Part shown: positions 1-8,654 of the stretch, piece after piece
How positions within the stretch are numbered: position 1 is the stretch's first letter
Layout of the letters: each line of letters begins with the position of its first letter
Assembly (NCBI GenBank): GCA_943846745.1
Contig: OX044360.1
Location: 2,790,001-2,854,000, forward strand
Direction: 5' to 3'
DNA length: 64,000 nt
Source of the DNA: Opacimonas sp002292215
GTDB taxonomy: Bacteria; Pseudomonadota; Gammaproteobacteria; Enterobacterales; Alteromonadaceae
Position numbers and translations under genes: made by a program
The notes under the pieces: generated by a model
The model's input: the letters and a program-made list of their open reading frames with translations, nothing else
Told to the model about the DNA's origin: nothing
The model's database searches: none

Positions 1-202
1 GGATCAAACCTTTGGTCGCCATGCGATCAAGGATTGGTGTTGCAGTTGCAAGTGCCGCTTGCGCGCCATCTTTATCACCTGCTGCAATTGCAGCAAGTAC
101 TTTCTTTATGCAGGTACGGGTGAAAGAGCGACGGCTGGCATTATGCTGACGACGGTTCTCGGCCTGAATTGCACGTTTTTTAGCAGACTTAATGTTAGCC
201 AC
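1..202 (-). CDS. rpsT: 30S ribosomal protein S20 (partial, 3' end cut by window)
   Basis: S20 binds 16S rRNA in the small subunit. Reading leftwards from position 202 the protein begins M-A-N-I-K-S-A-K-K-R-A and continues with N-R-R-Q-H-N-A-S-R-R-S, the typical S20 N-terminus; 67 codons are visible and the last 20 or so lie outside the window. The start codon is GTG (200-202) preceded by a GGAG ribosome site. A non-ATG start fits the family: E. coli rpsT uses UUG, linked to translational autoregulation. It is divergent from murJ, as in many gammaproteobacteria. Confidence 0.95.
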   Translation of the reverse strand, partial: MANIKSAKKRAIQAENRRQHNASRRSFTRTCIKKVLAAIAAGDKDGAQAALATATPILDRMATKGLI

Positions 203-243
203 TGTGAACTCCGAAAAAAATTCATGTAAAATTTAGGGCGCAG

Positions 244-272
244 ATTATCTATTTTTAACTAGTTATTGTCAA
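244..272 (-). promoter_or_regulatory. Sigma-70 promoter of rpsT
   Basis: On the minus strand there is a perfect -35 TTGACA (267-272), a 17-base spacer, and a -10 GATAAT (244-249), 41 bases upstream of the rpsT start. Near-consensus boxes suit a highly expressed ribosomal protein gene. Confidence 0.85.
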
Positions 273-362
273 TGCCTTTATGCGCTTTTTTATTAGTACT
301 GTACACAAGGCACTAACTTAGTGCTAATCTATGCGCACTTTATCACCAGATCTCAATCTTTT

Positions 363-1907
363 ATGCTGTTAAAATCAGGCATTATTGTCAGTGTTATGAC
401 ACTGTTATCCCGCGTTCTAGGCCTTGTCAGAGATGTGGTTGTGGCAAATCTTATGGGGGCAGGGGCGAGTGCCGACGTTTTTTTCTTTGCCAATAAAATT
501 CCGAATTTTTTACGCCGATTATTTGCAGAAGGCGCGTTTGCACAAGCATTTGTGCCGGTGTTATCCGCAGTCCATGCCCAAGATGATCGTAAACTCAGTC
601 TTGATTTTATCGCTAAAATATCAGGTACGTTAGGTGTTATTGTCTTTTTTACTGCCATATTTGGGGTTTTAGCGTCGCCAGTCATCGCTGCATTATTCGG
701 TACTGGATGGTTTATCGCCTTTATTAATGATGAACCCGATGGTCAAAAATTTGAACTTGCTAGTACAATGCTCAAAATTACCTTCCCTTATTTATTTTTT
801 ATTACCTTGACGGGTTTGTCCGGTGCTATTTTGAATACCTTGAATCGTTTCGCTGTAGCAGCGTTCACACCGGTATTGCTAAATGTCTCGATTATTACCT
901 GTGCGTGGTTGTTTCATGAACAATTTTCAACACCTGCGTTTGCGCTTGCATGGGGAGTGTTTTTTGGTGGACTGATTCAACTCGCATTTCAATTACCATT
1001 TTTATACCGTGCCGGCGTATTGGTTCGTCCACGCTGGGGCTGGTCTGATCCTAACGTCAAAAAAGTACGCACCTTGATGATCCCTGCATTATTTGGGGTT
1101 TCGGTGAGTCAAATCAATTTGTTGTTTGATACATTAATCGCCAGTTTTTTGATGACGGGGTCGGTGAGCTGGTTATATTACTCTGATAGGTTATTAGAGT
1201 TTCCGCTAGGTTTGTTTGGTATCGCTATTGCGACAGTGATATTGCCTGCGTTATCGCGTGACCATGTGAGCCAAGATAAAGACAAATTTAAGCGCAATAT
1301 GAATTGGGCATTAACCATGGTTTGTGCTTTGGGCATTCCATCGTGTTTAGGGTTGATGGTGTTAGCTGAGCCTATTTTATCGGTGATTTTTGAGCGCGGT
1401 GCATTTACTAGTAATGATGTGTCGATGGCTGGCATGAGTTTATTAGCGTATGCGTCAGGCTTGGTCAGTTTTATGTTAATTAAAATATTTGCACCAGGCT
1501 ATTACGCTCGCCAAGATACTAAGACTCCGGTCAAGTTTGGGATCATAGCGATGATTGCAAACATGGCATTTAACGTGATATTTGCTATTCCGTTTGGTTA
1601 TGTTGGTTTGGCAATAGCCACCAGTTTATCTGCCACACTGAATGCTGGTTTATTGTATCGTGGATTAGTCAAAGCAGGCGTATATCAATTGGAATCAGTG
1701 GTGTTGTGGCGTTTAGTGAAAATGTTACTCGCAGCTGCGGTGATGGCGGCAGTGGTGTTTATGTTGCAATTGCAAGTTGATTGGTCGTTGTTAACGTTTA
1801 GTCATCGCGTTAGTTATGTGGTGACATGGTTAAGTGCGGCACTGGTTTCCTATCTTGTTATGCTCGGCTTATTAGGCTTGCGCCCAAGGGACTTCAAAAG
1901 TACGTAA
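363..1907 (+). CDS. murJ: Lipid II flippase MurJ
   Basis: MurJ moves lipid II across the inner membrane for peptidoglycan synthesis and is a polytopic MOP-superfamily protein of about 14 helices. From the ATG at 363 the protein is 514 residues, as expected. It shows the family's N-terminal block (LLKSGIIVSVMTLLSRVLGLVRD), the loop PNFLRRLFAEGAFAQAFVP and the central GSVSWLYYSDRLLEFPLGLFG. A GTG at 321 in the same frame with an AAGG upstream would add 14 residues not typical of the family; I prefer 363, but the exact start is uncertain. Divergent from rpsT and followed by an unrelated small operon. Confidence 0.95.
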   Translation: MLLKSGIIVSVMTLLSRVLGLVRDVVVANLMGAGASADVFFFANKIPNFLRRLFAEGAFAQAFVPVLSAVHAQDDRKLSLDFIAKISGTLGVIVFFTAIFGVLASPVIAALFGTGWFIAFINDEPDGQKFELASTMLKITFPYLFFITLTGLSGAILNTLNRFAVAAFTPVLLNVSIITCAWLFHEQFSTPAFALAWGVFFGGLIQLAFQLPFLYRAGVLVRPRWGWSDPNVKKVRTLMIPALFGVSVSQINLLFDTLIASFLMTGSVSWLYYSDRLLEFPLGLFGIAIATVILPALSRDHVSQDKDKFKRNMNWALTMVCALGIPSCLGLMVLAEPILSVIFERGAFTSNDVSMAGMSLLAYASGLVSFMLIKIFAPGYYARQDTKTPVKFGIIAMIANMAFNVIFAIPFGYVGLAIATSLSATLNAGLLYRGLVKAGVYQLESVVLWRLVKMLLAAAVMAAVVFMLQLQVDWSLLTFSHRVSYVVTWLSAALVSYLVMLGLLGLRPRDFKST

Positions 1908-1965
1908 ATACCCTTTTAGAAAATAATCGCGAGGTTAATGTTTCTTGACTTAAAGTAAAGCTAGC

Positions 1966-1994
1966 TTGACAATACTGGCTGTCACTCCTATAGT
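1966..1994 (+). promoter_or_regulatory. Sigma-70 promoter of the membrane protein/XRE unit
   Basis: TTGACA (1966-1971), a 17-base spacer, and TATAGT (1989-1994) form a near-perfect promoter. Transcription would start near 2001, which rules out the in-frame ATG at 1995 as translation start for the next gene. Confidence 0.8.
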
Positions 1995-1998
1995 ATGA

Positions 1999-2018
1999 AA
2001 GTAAAGTTCACTTTACTT
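1999..2018 (+). promoter_or_regulatory. Palindromic operator candidate over the transcription start
   Basis: AAGTAAAG-TTCA-CTTTACTT is a perfect 8-base inverted repeat centred about 8 bases after the predicted transcription start. A further copy of the half site, AAAGTAAAG, lies at 1952-1960 just upstream of the -35 box. The placement suits repression by the XRE regulator encoded second in this unit. Binding by that protein is inference. Confidence 0.6.
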
Positions 2019-2039
2019 AATGACAAAGGAGTTATACTT

Positions 2040-2477
2040 ATGAATGCACCATCACAAAAACCAAGCAACACGACAACTAACACTATCGCAACACGTACCG
2101 CAAGCAATACTAAAAAACTCGCTTTATGGACAGGCTTATGGCTGATATCGCTGGCGTTAGTGGCATTCGGTCCTAAATTTTTATGGGACTTTCACACCGT
2201 GATCACCTGCACTTTGATTGTGACGAATCTCTTTATGGGATACAAAATGATCATCGCAAACAAAGAACACTTAGAAGGATTGGATGAGTTGCAACAACGC
2301 ATTCATCTAGAAGCGATGGCGTTGTCACTGGGTTGCAGTGTGGTATTTGGAGCAGTATTCGGGCTATTGGAAAACGTCAGAATAATTGCTAGTTCACCCA
2401 ATCCATCGTCGGTGTTATTCGTCACGGGTATTACTTATGGTATTGGCATGCTAATCGCTCATAAGAAGTATTTATAA
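2040..2477 (+). CDS. Four-helix inner membrane protein, unknown function
   Basis: A 145-residue protein with an N-terminal Thr/Asn/Ser-rich tail (about 1-25) and four predicted hydrophobic segments (roughly 29-46, 53-70, 92-110, 122-138). A conserved-looking amphipathic stretch, L-D-E-L-Q-Q-R-I-H-L-E-A, precedes the third helix; such a DELQ(R/Q) motif recurs in small membrane proteins encoded beside XRE regulators. The start at 2040 is set by an AAAGGAG ribosome site at 2025-2031; the in-frame ATG at 1995 lies inside the promoter. One base separates it from the XRE gene, so the two are almost certainly co-transcribed. I do not recognise a function. Confidence 0.8.
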   Translation: MNAPSQKPSNTTTNTIATRTASNTKKLALWTGLWLISLALVAFGPKFLWDFHTVITCTLIVTNLFMGYKMIIANKEHLEGLDELQQRIHLEAMALSLGCSVVFGAVFGLLENVRIIASSPNPSSVLFVTGITYGIGMLIAHKKYL

Positions 2478-2478
2478 C

Positions 2479-2682
2479 ATGAAAAACCGATTAAAAGTGT
2501 TACGTGCAGAACGAGATTGGACTCAAGCAGATTTAGCTGCTCGGCTAGATGTGTCGAGACAAACGATAGTGGCTATTGAAAAAGGTAAATATGATCCGAG
2601 CTTGTCGCTAGCCTTTAAAACGGCAAGATTGTTCGCTCAGCCGATTGAAAGCATTTTTGATGATGAAATGACATTACCTTGA
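2479..2682 (+). CDS. Small XRE-family (Cro/CI type) transcriptional regulator
   Basis: This 67-residue protein is little more than one helix-turn-helix domain. WTQADLAARLDVSRQTIVAIEKGKYDPSLSLAFKTARLF is the standard XRE pattern, as in YozG-type regulators, ending in an acidic I-F-D-D-E tail. It starts one base after the stop of the preceding membrane protein gene. The unit has its own strong promoter with a palindrome over the start site, so autorepression is likely. The pairing of a four-helix membrane protein with a mini-XRE recurs in bacteria, but its physiological role is not known to me. Confidence 0.88.
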   Translation: MKNRLKVLRAERDWTQADLAARLDVSRQTIVAIEKGKYDPSLSLAFKTARLFAQPIESIFDDEMTLP

Positions 2683-2712
2683 TTATCATTAGATTATACG
2701 CGCTGAGTCGTT

Positions 2713-2718
2713 TATAAT
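2713..2718 (+). promoter_or_regulatory. Possible -10 box for the ribF operon
   Basis: TATAAT lies 43 bases before the ribF GTG start, inside TCGTTTATAATCACG. No good -35 hexamer stands 16-18 bases upstream, so this is a weak call resting on the -10 match and position alone. Confidence 0.35.
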
Positions 2719-2761
2719 CACGCGCCTAAAATGAAAGCTTTAACTTCAGTTAGGACGGTTT

Positions 2762-3736
2762 GTGGAATTAATTCGAGGATTACATAATATTCGTGCACAA
2801 CACAAAGGTTGTGTACTGACTATTGGTAAGTTTGACGGTGTGCACTTAGGGCACAAGGCTGTTCTGACCTCGTTAATTGAGCAAGCCAAAGCCTTAGGTT
2901 TGCCATCGACCGTTATGGTATTCGAACCACAACCTGAAGAAGTGTTCACTCCTGAGCACGCACCAGCTCGATTATCACGCTGGCGGGACAAGTATGATGC
3001 GCTAAAAGCAATTGGTATCGACCGGTTAATCTGTGTACATTTTACGGCTAAGTTTGCCAGCCAATCACCAGAATATTTTATTCAACATACCTTAGTCGAC
3101 GCATTAGGCGTAGAGTTTTTGGTGGTGGGTGATGATTTTCGTTTTGGCCAAGCCCGACTCGGTGATTTTGCCATGTTACAAGGCGCCGGTCAGCAGCATG
3201 GTTTTGCTGTCGTCAGTACGGCAAGCTATCGCTTGGATAATAACCGTATTAGCTCGACCGCCATTAGAGAAGCACTTGCGGCAGATAATTTTATCTTAGC
3301 CAACGATATGTTAGGGCGTGAATTCACGATCAATGGTCGAGTCGTACACGGGCAAGCTCGTGGACGGACGATTGGATTTCCGACCGCTAATGTCAATCTA
3401 CAACGCGCTAAAGCACCGATAGTTGGTGTGTTTGCGGTGCAGGTACTCTGCCAAGGTCAACGCTATAATGGTGTTGCCAATATTGGTACTCGTCCGACTG
3501 CAGATGGGCATCAAGGATTATTAGAAGTCCATATTTTTGATTTTGACCAAGATATATATGGTCAATATCTACATGTTGCTGTGCAACATAAACTGCGCGG
3601 GATCAAAAAATTTGATACCTTTGCACAATTACAAACCCAAATTGCGCATGATGCACAGCAAGCCCGTGCATTACTTAGCGACCCTTTTGCAACCAACCCT
3701 TTGCAACCAAATACTTGCAATAAGCATCCAGGATAG
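2762..3736 (+). CDS. ribF: Bifunctional riboflavin kinase/FAD synthetase
   Basis: RibF phosphorylates riboflavin to FMN and adenylates FMN to FAD in the cytoplasm. The protein is 324 residues, close to the usual 310. The N-terminal nucleotidyltransferase domain has TIGKFDGVHLGH (about 20-31) and the ISSTAIREAL motif; the C-terminal kinase domain has GRTIGFPTANV and GVANIGTRPT. The start is GTG at 2762 with AGGA at 2752-2755, and V-E-L-I-R-G-L-H-N matches the family N-terminus. It heads the classic ribF-ileS-lspA-fkpB-ispH operon, eight bases before ileS. A short C-terminal tail rich in Asn/Thr (N-P-L-Q-P-N-T-C) exceeds the family end. Confidence 0.96.
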   Translation: MELIRGLHNIRAQHKGCVLTIGKFDGVHLGHKAVLTSLIEQAKALGLPSTVMVFEPQPEEVFTPEHAPARLSRWRDKYDALKAIGIDRLICVHFTAKFASQSPEYFIQHTLVDALGVEFLVVGDDFRFGQARLGDFAMLQGAGQQHGFAVVSTASYRLDNNRISSTAIREALAADNFILANDMLGREFTINGRVVHGQARGRTIGFPTANVNLQRAKAPIVGVFAVQVLCQGQRYNGVANIGTRPTADGHQGLLEVHIFDFDQDIYGQYLHVAVQHKLRGIKKFDTFAQLQTQIAHDAQQARALLSDPFATNPLQPNTCNKHPG

Positions 3737-3744
3737 ACGTCAAT

Positions 3745-6570
3745 ATGAGTGATTACAAAGCCACCCTGAATTTACCTGAAACTGCATTTCCAATGCGTGG
3801 CAACCTTGCCCAGCGCGAGCCGAAAATGCTAAAAACATGGACTGAGAAAAAATTATACCAGCAGATCCGTGACGCCAAAGCAGGTAAAACGCCGTTTATT
3901 TTGCATGATGGACCTCCGTATGCCAATGGTGATATACACATTGGGCATGCAGTAAATAAGATCCTCAAAGATGTGATTGTTAAATCTAAGACATTATCTG
4001 ACTTTGATTCTCCATACGTGCCTGGATGGGATTGTCATGGTTTACCGATTGAATTAATGGTTGAGAAAAAAGTTGGCAAGCCAGGTAAAAAAGTCACCGC
4101 TGCAGAGTTTCGAGAAAAATGCCGTGCGTATGCTGAACGTCAAATCGAAGGTCAAAAGAAAGACTTTATCCGTTTAGGCGTGTTTGGTAACTGGGACAAC
4201 CCATACAAGACGATGAATTTTCAATCGGAAGCCGATATTATTCGTGCTTTAGCGGGTGTCGTAAATTCAGGGCATCTAGAAAAAGGGTTCAAACCCGTAC
4301 ATTGGTGCACCGATTGTGGCTCTGCACTGGCTGAGGCCGAAGTGGAATATCAAGATAAAGTCTCACCTGCGATTGATGTTAAATTCGCAATTGATGATTC
4401 CGGTGTTTTTTCTGCTGCTTTGGGTGTAACTCAGGAGCAAGTGAATAACACTTCCGTGGTGATTTGGACGACAACTCCGTGGACTATCCCTGCAAACCGT
4501 GCAATTTCAATTCACCCGACACTTGAGTATGCGTTGGTGGCATTAGCCGATCAGCAGATTATCATTGCACAAGACTTAGTCGCTGCGTGTATGGTCCGTT
4601 ATGGCATTGCTGAAGGCGATTATCAAGTTGTTGCTACATGCTTGGGTCAAGATTTAGAGCATGCATTAGTTGCCCATCCTTACTTAGACATTAAAGTGCC
4701 GCTTATTTTAGGCGAGCACGTGACCACTGAGTCAGGTACTGGTTGTGTACATACGGCCCCTGCGCATGGTGTAGACGATTTTAATGTTGGCAAGCAGTAC
4801 GGCATTGAAGTGTATAACCCTGTTGCGGCGAATGGTGTGTATATTGACGATACACCCTTGTTTGCAGGACAACATGTGTTTAAAGCGAATGATGTAATTG
4901 TTGAGCATTTACGCAGTGTTGATGCGCTGATGTTAGCAACCAAATATGAACATAGTTATCCGCATTGCTGGCGTCATAAAACGCCGATCATTTTCCGAGC
5001 AACGCCGCAGTGGTTTATCTCAATGGATAAAAATGGACTGCGCAGCGCATCCTTGGAAGAAATTAAAAAAACCCAGTGGATCCCTGAATGGGGCGAAGCA
5101 CGGATCTCAACGATGGTTGAAGGTCGTCCAGATTGGTGTATTTCCCGTCAGCGTACATGGGGCGTTCCGATCCCGTTGTTTGTTCACGGCGTAACGAGTG
5201 AGTTACATCCTCGTTCAACTGAGATAATGGAAACCGTTGCATTGGCCGTTGAACAAAAAGGCATTCAAGCTTGGTGGGATCTCAGCGACGAAGAATTATT
5301 AGGCGCTGATGCAGCTGAATATGAAAAAGTGACAGATACCTTAGATGTATGGTTTGATTCAGGCGTAACCCACTCGTTTGTGGTTGATCGTCGTGACGAT
5401 ATTCCAGCATCGGCTGATTTATATCTAGAAGGGTCTGATCAACATCGAGGCTGGTTCATGTCATCACTCATGACGAGTGTTGCAATGCATGGTCATGCAC
5501 CTTACAAACAAGTGTTAACGCATGGTTTTACAGTCGATCAACATGGTCGTAAGATGTCAAAATCGGTGGGTAATGTCGTCGCACCACAAGAAGTATTTAA
5601 TAAATACGGTGCTGATATTTTACGTTTGTGGGTGGCTTCAACTGATTATCGTTCAGAAATAGCTGTGTCTGATGAGATCCTCAAGCGCTCAGCGGATGCG
5701 TATCGACGCATTCGTAATACCGCACGTTTTTTATTAGCTAACCTAAATGGCTTTAACCCAGCGACAGATTGTGTTGCACCTGAAGATATGGTGGCATTGG
5801 ATAGTTGGGCGATGGCCAAAGCACAAGCGACGCAAGCTGATATCACCGCTGCTTATGAAAAATATGACTTGTTAGGTGTGACCCAAAAACTCATGCAGTT
5901 TTGTTCGATTGATATGGGTAGTCTGTATTTGGATATCATCAAAGATCGCCAGTATACCGCAAAAGCAGATGGTCTTGCGCGTCGCTCATGCCAAACAGCC
6001 TTATATCATATCGTACAAGCGATGGTACGTTGGATGGCACCGGTAACAAGTTTTACCGCTCAAGAAATTTGGGAAGTATTACCACAAGCTGATCAAAATC
6101 CAGATGAATTCGTATTCACTGGTACCTGGTACAATGCATGGCCAACCGTTAGTGCTAAAGATGGTTATGATGATGCGTTTTGGACAGATTTATTACAAGT
6201 TAAAGACGCGGTTAATGGCGCACTAGAACAAGCTCGTAAAGACGACGTGTTAGGCGGTTCATTAGAAGCAGATGTGGTTATTTATACCGATGCGAAGATG
6301 CAATCACAGCTAGCTAAATTAAGCGACGAGTTACGTTTTGTATTGATTACTTCTACTGCAACGGTATCTGACTTAGCAGATAAACCAGCAGATGCAAGCG
6401 CAACGTCTATAGATAGTGTCTTTGTCAAAGTCAGTAAGTCGAGTGGCGAAAAATGTGTTCGTTGCTGGCATCACCGTGAAGATGTTGGCACGATTACCGC
6501 GCATCCAGAGCTATGTGGTCGTTGTGTTGAAAATATCGACGGTGCAGGCGAAGTCCGCGCATTTGCATAA
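3745..6570 (+). CDS. ileS: Isoleucyl-tRNA synthetase
   Basis: IleS charges tRNA-Ile and edits misactivated valine. It is a 941-residue class I enzyme with HIGH at 65-68 (in PPYANGDIHIGHAVNKIL) and KMSKS at 603-607. The CP1 editing domain lies between, with TTTPWTIPANRA and the GTGCVHTAPAHG block. The C-terminal zinc finger has four cysteines (CVRCWHHRE...CGRC). AGGA precedes the ATG. It sits between ribF and lspA as in the standard operon. Length and motifs indicate the bacterial, mupirocin-sensitive (IleS1) type, but sensitivity is not shown by sequence alone. Confidence 0.97.
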   Translation: MSDYKATLNLPETAFPMRGNLAQREPKMLKTWTEKKLYQQIRDAKAGKTPFILHDGPPYANGDIHIGHAVNKILKDVIVKSKTLSDFDSPYVPGWDCHGLPIELMVEKKVGKPGKKVTAAEFREKCRAYAERQIEGQKKDFIRLGVFGNWDNPYKTMNFQSEADIIRALAGVVNSGHLEKGFKPVHWCTDCGSALAEAEVEYQDKVSPAIDVKFAIDDSGVFSAALGVTQEQVNNTSVVIWTTTPWTIPANRAISIHPTLEYALVALADQQIIIAQDLVAACMVRYGIAEGDYQVVATCLGQDLEHALVAHPYLDIKVPLILGEHVTTESGTGCVHTAPAHGVDDFNVGKQYGIEVYNPVAANGVYIDDTPLFAGQHVFKANDVIVEHLRSVDALMLATKYEHSYPHCWRHKTPIIFRATPQWFISMDKNGLRSASLEEIKKTQWIPEWGEARISTMVEGRPDWCISRQRTWGVPIPLFVHGVTSELHPRSTEIMETVALAVEQKGIQAWWDLSDEELLGADAAEYEKVTDTLDVWFDSGVTHSFVVDRRDDIPASADLYLEGSDQHRGWFMSSLMTSVAMHGHAPYKQVLTHGFTVDQHGRKMSKSVGNVVAPQEVFNKYGADILRLWVASTDYRSEIAVSDEILKRSADAYRRIRNTARFLLANLNGFNPATDCVAPEDMVALDSWAMAKAQATQADITAAYEKYDLLGVTQKLMQFCSIDMGSLYLDIIKDRQYTAKADGLARRSCQTALYHIVQAMVRWMAPVTSFTAQEIWEVLPQADQNPDEFVFTGTWYNAWPTVSAKDGYDDAFWTDLLQVKDAVNGALEQARKDDVLGGSLEADVVIYTDAKMQSQLAKLSDELRFVLITSTATVSDLADKPADASATSIDSVFVKVSKSSGEKCVRCWHHREDVGTITAHPELCGRCVENIDGAGEVRAFA

Positions 6571-6587
6571 CATAGGTGTATAGCGTC

Positions 6588-7163
6588 ATGGAAAAGCAAG
6601 CAAAAAAATCAACTCAGCCACTCACTGGCTGGGGGCATGTTAGCCAAACCGGTTTGCGTTTTATTTGGATTGCGATTATTGGATTTATCCTTGATCAATA
6701 TACAAAATACGCTGTGATGGATAGTTTTACCTTATATGAATCGGTTCAGGTGTTGCCGTTTTTCAACTTTACCTACGTGCATAATTATGGCGCAGCGTTC
6801 AGCTTTTTAAGTGATGCAGGTGGTTGGCAGCGGTATTTCTTTACTGCCATTGCTGCGGTTGTAAGTTGTGTGATCGTTTGGTGGTTATATCATTCACCCC
6901 GTTCACAACGCTTATTACCTGTCGCGTTTGCGTTCATTTTAGGCGGTGCAGTGGGTAACCTGTATGACCGATTAGTGCATGGTTATGTTATTGATTTTTT
7001 ACATTTATACTATGAAACATATGATTGGCCTGCTTTTAATATAGCCGATAGTGTTATTTTTATTGGTGCGGCGTTATTGATCCTCGATATGTTTATCAAC
7101 AACGATGCTGCACCCACAGAATCAAAAGAATCAAAAGAATCAAAAGAGATAAAAAATGACTGA
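6588..7163 (+). CDS. lspA: Lipoprotein signal peptidase (signal peptidase II)
   Basis: LspA removes the signal peptide of diacylglyceryl-modified prolipoproteins at the inner membrane. From the ATG at 6588 (AGGTG 9 bases upstream) it is 191 residues with four helices. The aspartic catalytic pair is Asp127 in GNLYDRLVHG and Asp154 in FNIADSVIFIG; D-Q-Y-T-K and HNYGAAFSF are also family motifs. An alternative GTG at 6576 falls within the ribosome site. The C-terminus is an unusual charged tail made of three S-K-E repeats encoded by a perfect 9-bp tandem repeat. The stop overlaps the fkpB start. Confidence 0.96.
   Translation: MEKQAKKSTQPLTGWGHVSQTGLRFIWIAIIGFILDQYTKYAVMDSFTLYESVQVLPFFNFTYVHNYGAAFSFLSDAGGWQRYFFTAIAAVVSCVIVWWLYHSPRSQRLLPVAFAFILGGAVGNLYDRLVHGYVIDFLHLYYETYDWPAFNIADSVIFIGAALLILDMFINNDAAPTESKESKESKEIKND
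7121..7147 (+). repeat. Three perfect 9-bp tandem repeats at the lspA 3' end
   Basis: ATCAAAAGA occurs three times without change at 7121-7129, 7130-7138 and 7139-7147. In the lspA frame it encodes S-K-E units. The purine-rich array also runs up to the fkpB start at 7156, so copy number changes would alter both the LspA tail and fkpB ribosome-binding context without shifting frame. Confidence 0.85.
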
Positions 7164-7620
7164 TAATACCGCTGTGATTACTGATAACTCAGAAGTTATC
7201 TTACATTTTGATTTGAAACTCGAAGATGGTTCCGCTGCAGACAGTACACGAGTTAACAATAAACCGGCTAAAATGGTGATGGGCGATGGCAGTTTAACAC
7301 CTAATTTTGAAGCCTGTTTACGTGGATTGAAACAAGGTGATAAAGATTCGTTTACCCTAAACGCAGATGATGCTTTTGGTCAGCCTAATCCTGATAATAT
7401 TTATCATGTTGAGCGCACCAAGTTTGCTGCAGAATTAGAAATTGTCGAAGGTATGATTATCGCTTTTACGCAACCAGATGGCAGTGAGTTACCTGGCGTG
7501 ATTCGAAGTATTGCAGGGCATTCAGTGACGGTGGATTTTAACCACCCATTGGCGGGCCAAACCGTTATTTTTGACGTAGAAATTATTGATGTGATTAACG
7601 CTCAGACGACTGACGCGTAG
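7156..7620 (+). CDS. fkpB: FKBP-type peptidyl-prolyl cis-trans isomerase FkpB (SlpA)
   Basis: A cytoplasmic 154-residue FKBP of the SlyD/SlpA type, with the split FKBP fold: V-I-L-H-F-D-L-K-L-E-D-G at the start, F-E-A-C-L-R-G-L-K-Q-G-D, an insert-in-flap domain in the middle, and D-F-N-H-P-L-A-G-Q-T-V-I-F-D-V-E-I-I-D-V at the end. It lacks a His-rich tail, unlike the second family member at 18.3-18.8 kb. It overlaps the end of lspA by eight bases and precedes ispH, the conserved order. Confidence 0.94.
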   Translation: MTDNTAVITDNSEVILHFDLKLEDGSAADSTRVNNKPAKMVMGDGSLTPNFEACLRGLKQGDKDSFTLNADDAFGQPNPDNIYHVERTKFAAELEIVEGMIIAFTQPDGSELPGVIRSIAGHSVTVDFNHPLAGQTVIFDVEIIDVINAQTTDA

Positions 7621-7656
7621 ATCGCTAACGCATACATTATTAAGGATATTCATCAC

Positions 7657-8598
7657 ATGCAAATTCAATTAGCCAATCCTCGTGGTTTTTGTGCCGGTGT
7701 TGACCGTGCAATCACTATTGTTGAACGCGCATTGGAGTTGTTTGAACATCCGATTTATGTTCGTCATGAAGTGGTTCATAATAAATTTGTGGTTGATGGG
7801 CTAAAAGCCCGTGGTGCAGTGTTTGTAGAAGAATTACATCAAGTTCCGGATGACAGCATTGTTATCTTTTCTGCTCATGGTGTGTCTCAAGCAGTGCGCA
7901 ATGAGGCAGAACAACGTGGTCTTAAAGTATTTGATGCAACATGTCCTTTGGTAACAAAAGTGCATATGGAAGTGATGCGTGCCAGCAAAAAAGGCATCGA
8001 ATGTATATTAATAGGACATAAGGGACATCCCGAAGTCGAAGGTACGATGGGACAATATGATAACCCTCAGGGTGGCATTTACTTAGTTGAAACAGCTGAA
8101 GATGCTCGCCAATTAACAGTAAAAAATCCAGACGTATTATATTATTGCTCACAAACCACCTTATCGGTAGATGATACAGCGGATGTAATTGATGCATTGC
8201 GTGAAACCTTCCCTAACATCGATGGGCCGCGAAAAGATGATATCTGTTACGCCACCCAAAATCGTCAAGATGCTGTGCGTGAACTTGCGGTAAGTTGTGA
8301 TTTGTTATTAGTGGTGGGTGCGACCAACAGCTCTAACTCTAATCGTTTAAGTGAGTTGGCTGTGAAACTAGGTACGCCATCGTATTTGATTGATGATGCT
8401 TCTATGATTGATACACAATGGCTCGTTGGCAAGCAAGCCGTGGGTGTAACGGCGGGAGCATCAGCGCCTGAAGTCTTAGTCCAAGGTGTGATTGATGCGT
8501 TAAAAGCACATGGTGCGCAATCCGTCACTGAAATCACAGGCCGTGAAGAAAATATTGAATTTGCGGTACCGAAGGAACTGCAACTTAAACAGCTTTAA
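7657..8598 (+). CDS. ispH: 4-hydroxy-3-methylbut-2-enyl diphosphate reductase
   Basis: IspH (LytB) carries out the last MEP-pathway step, reducing HMBPP to IPP and DMAPP with an Fe-S cluster. The 313-residue protein has the cluster cysteines in NPRGFCAGVDRA (Cys12), DATCPLVTKVH (about 96) and DDICYATQNRQ (about 197). The active-site G-H-P-E-V-E-G-T-M-G-Q and NSSNSNRL blocks are intact. It ends the ribF operon, 36 bases after fkpB. dxs and ispA for the same isoprenoid route lie at 48-51 kb. Confidence 0.97.
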   Translation: MQIQLANPRGFCAGVDRAITIVERALELFEHPIYVRHEVVHNKFVVDGLKARGAVFVEELHQVPDDSIVIFSAHGVSQAVRNEAEQRGLKVFDATCPLVTKVHMEVMRASKKGIECILIGHKGHPEVEGTMGQYDNPQGGIYLVETAEDARQLTVKNPDVLYYCSQTTLSVDDTADVIDALRETFPNIDGPRKDDICYATQNRQDAVRELAVSCDLLLVVGATNSSNSNRLSELAVKLGTPSYLIDDASMIDTQWLVGKQAVGVTAGASAPEVLVQGVIDALKAHGAQSVTEITGREENIEFAVPKELQLKQL

Positions 8599-8654
8599 CT
8601 AATCCTCACCATCTTTTCTCCTCGTGGATCGATCAAATCAAGTCCAAACTGGAC

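Noticed and set aside
353..685. 110-codon open frame opposite murJ
   Set aside because: Antisense to a clearly conserved gene, no ribosome site and low-complexity Ala/Thr/Asn composition; a shadow of murJ. The same applies to many other frames opposite or inside ileS, pilY1, radA, ettA, lpxD, dxs and pomB.
1995..2039. ATG at 1995 as start of the membrane protein
   Set aside because: It lies right after the -10 box, upstream of the predicted transcription start; the ribosome site AAAGGAG at 2025-2031 fits ATG 2040.
6576..6587. GTG at 6576 as the lspA start
   Set aside because: The GTG is part of the AGGTG ribosome site for ATG 6588.
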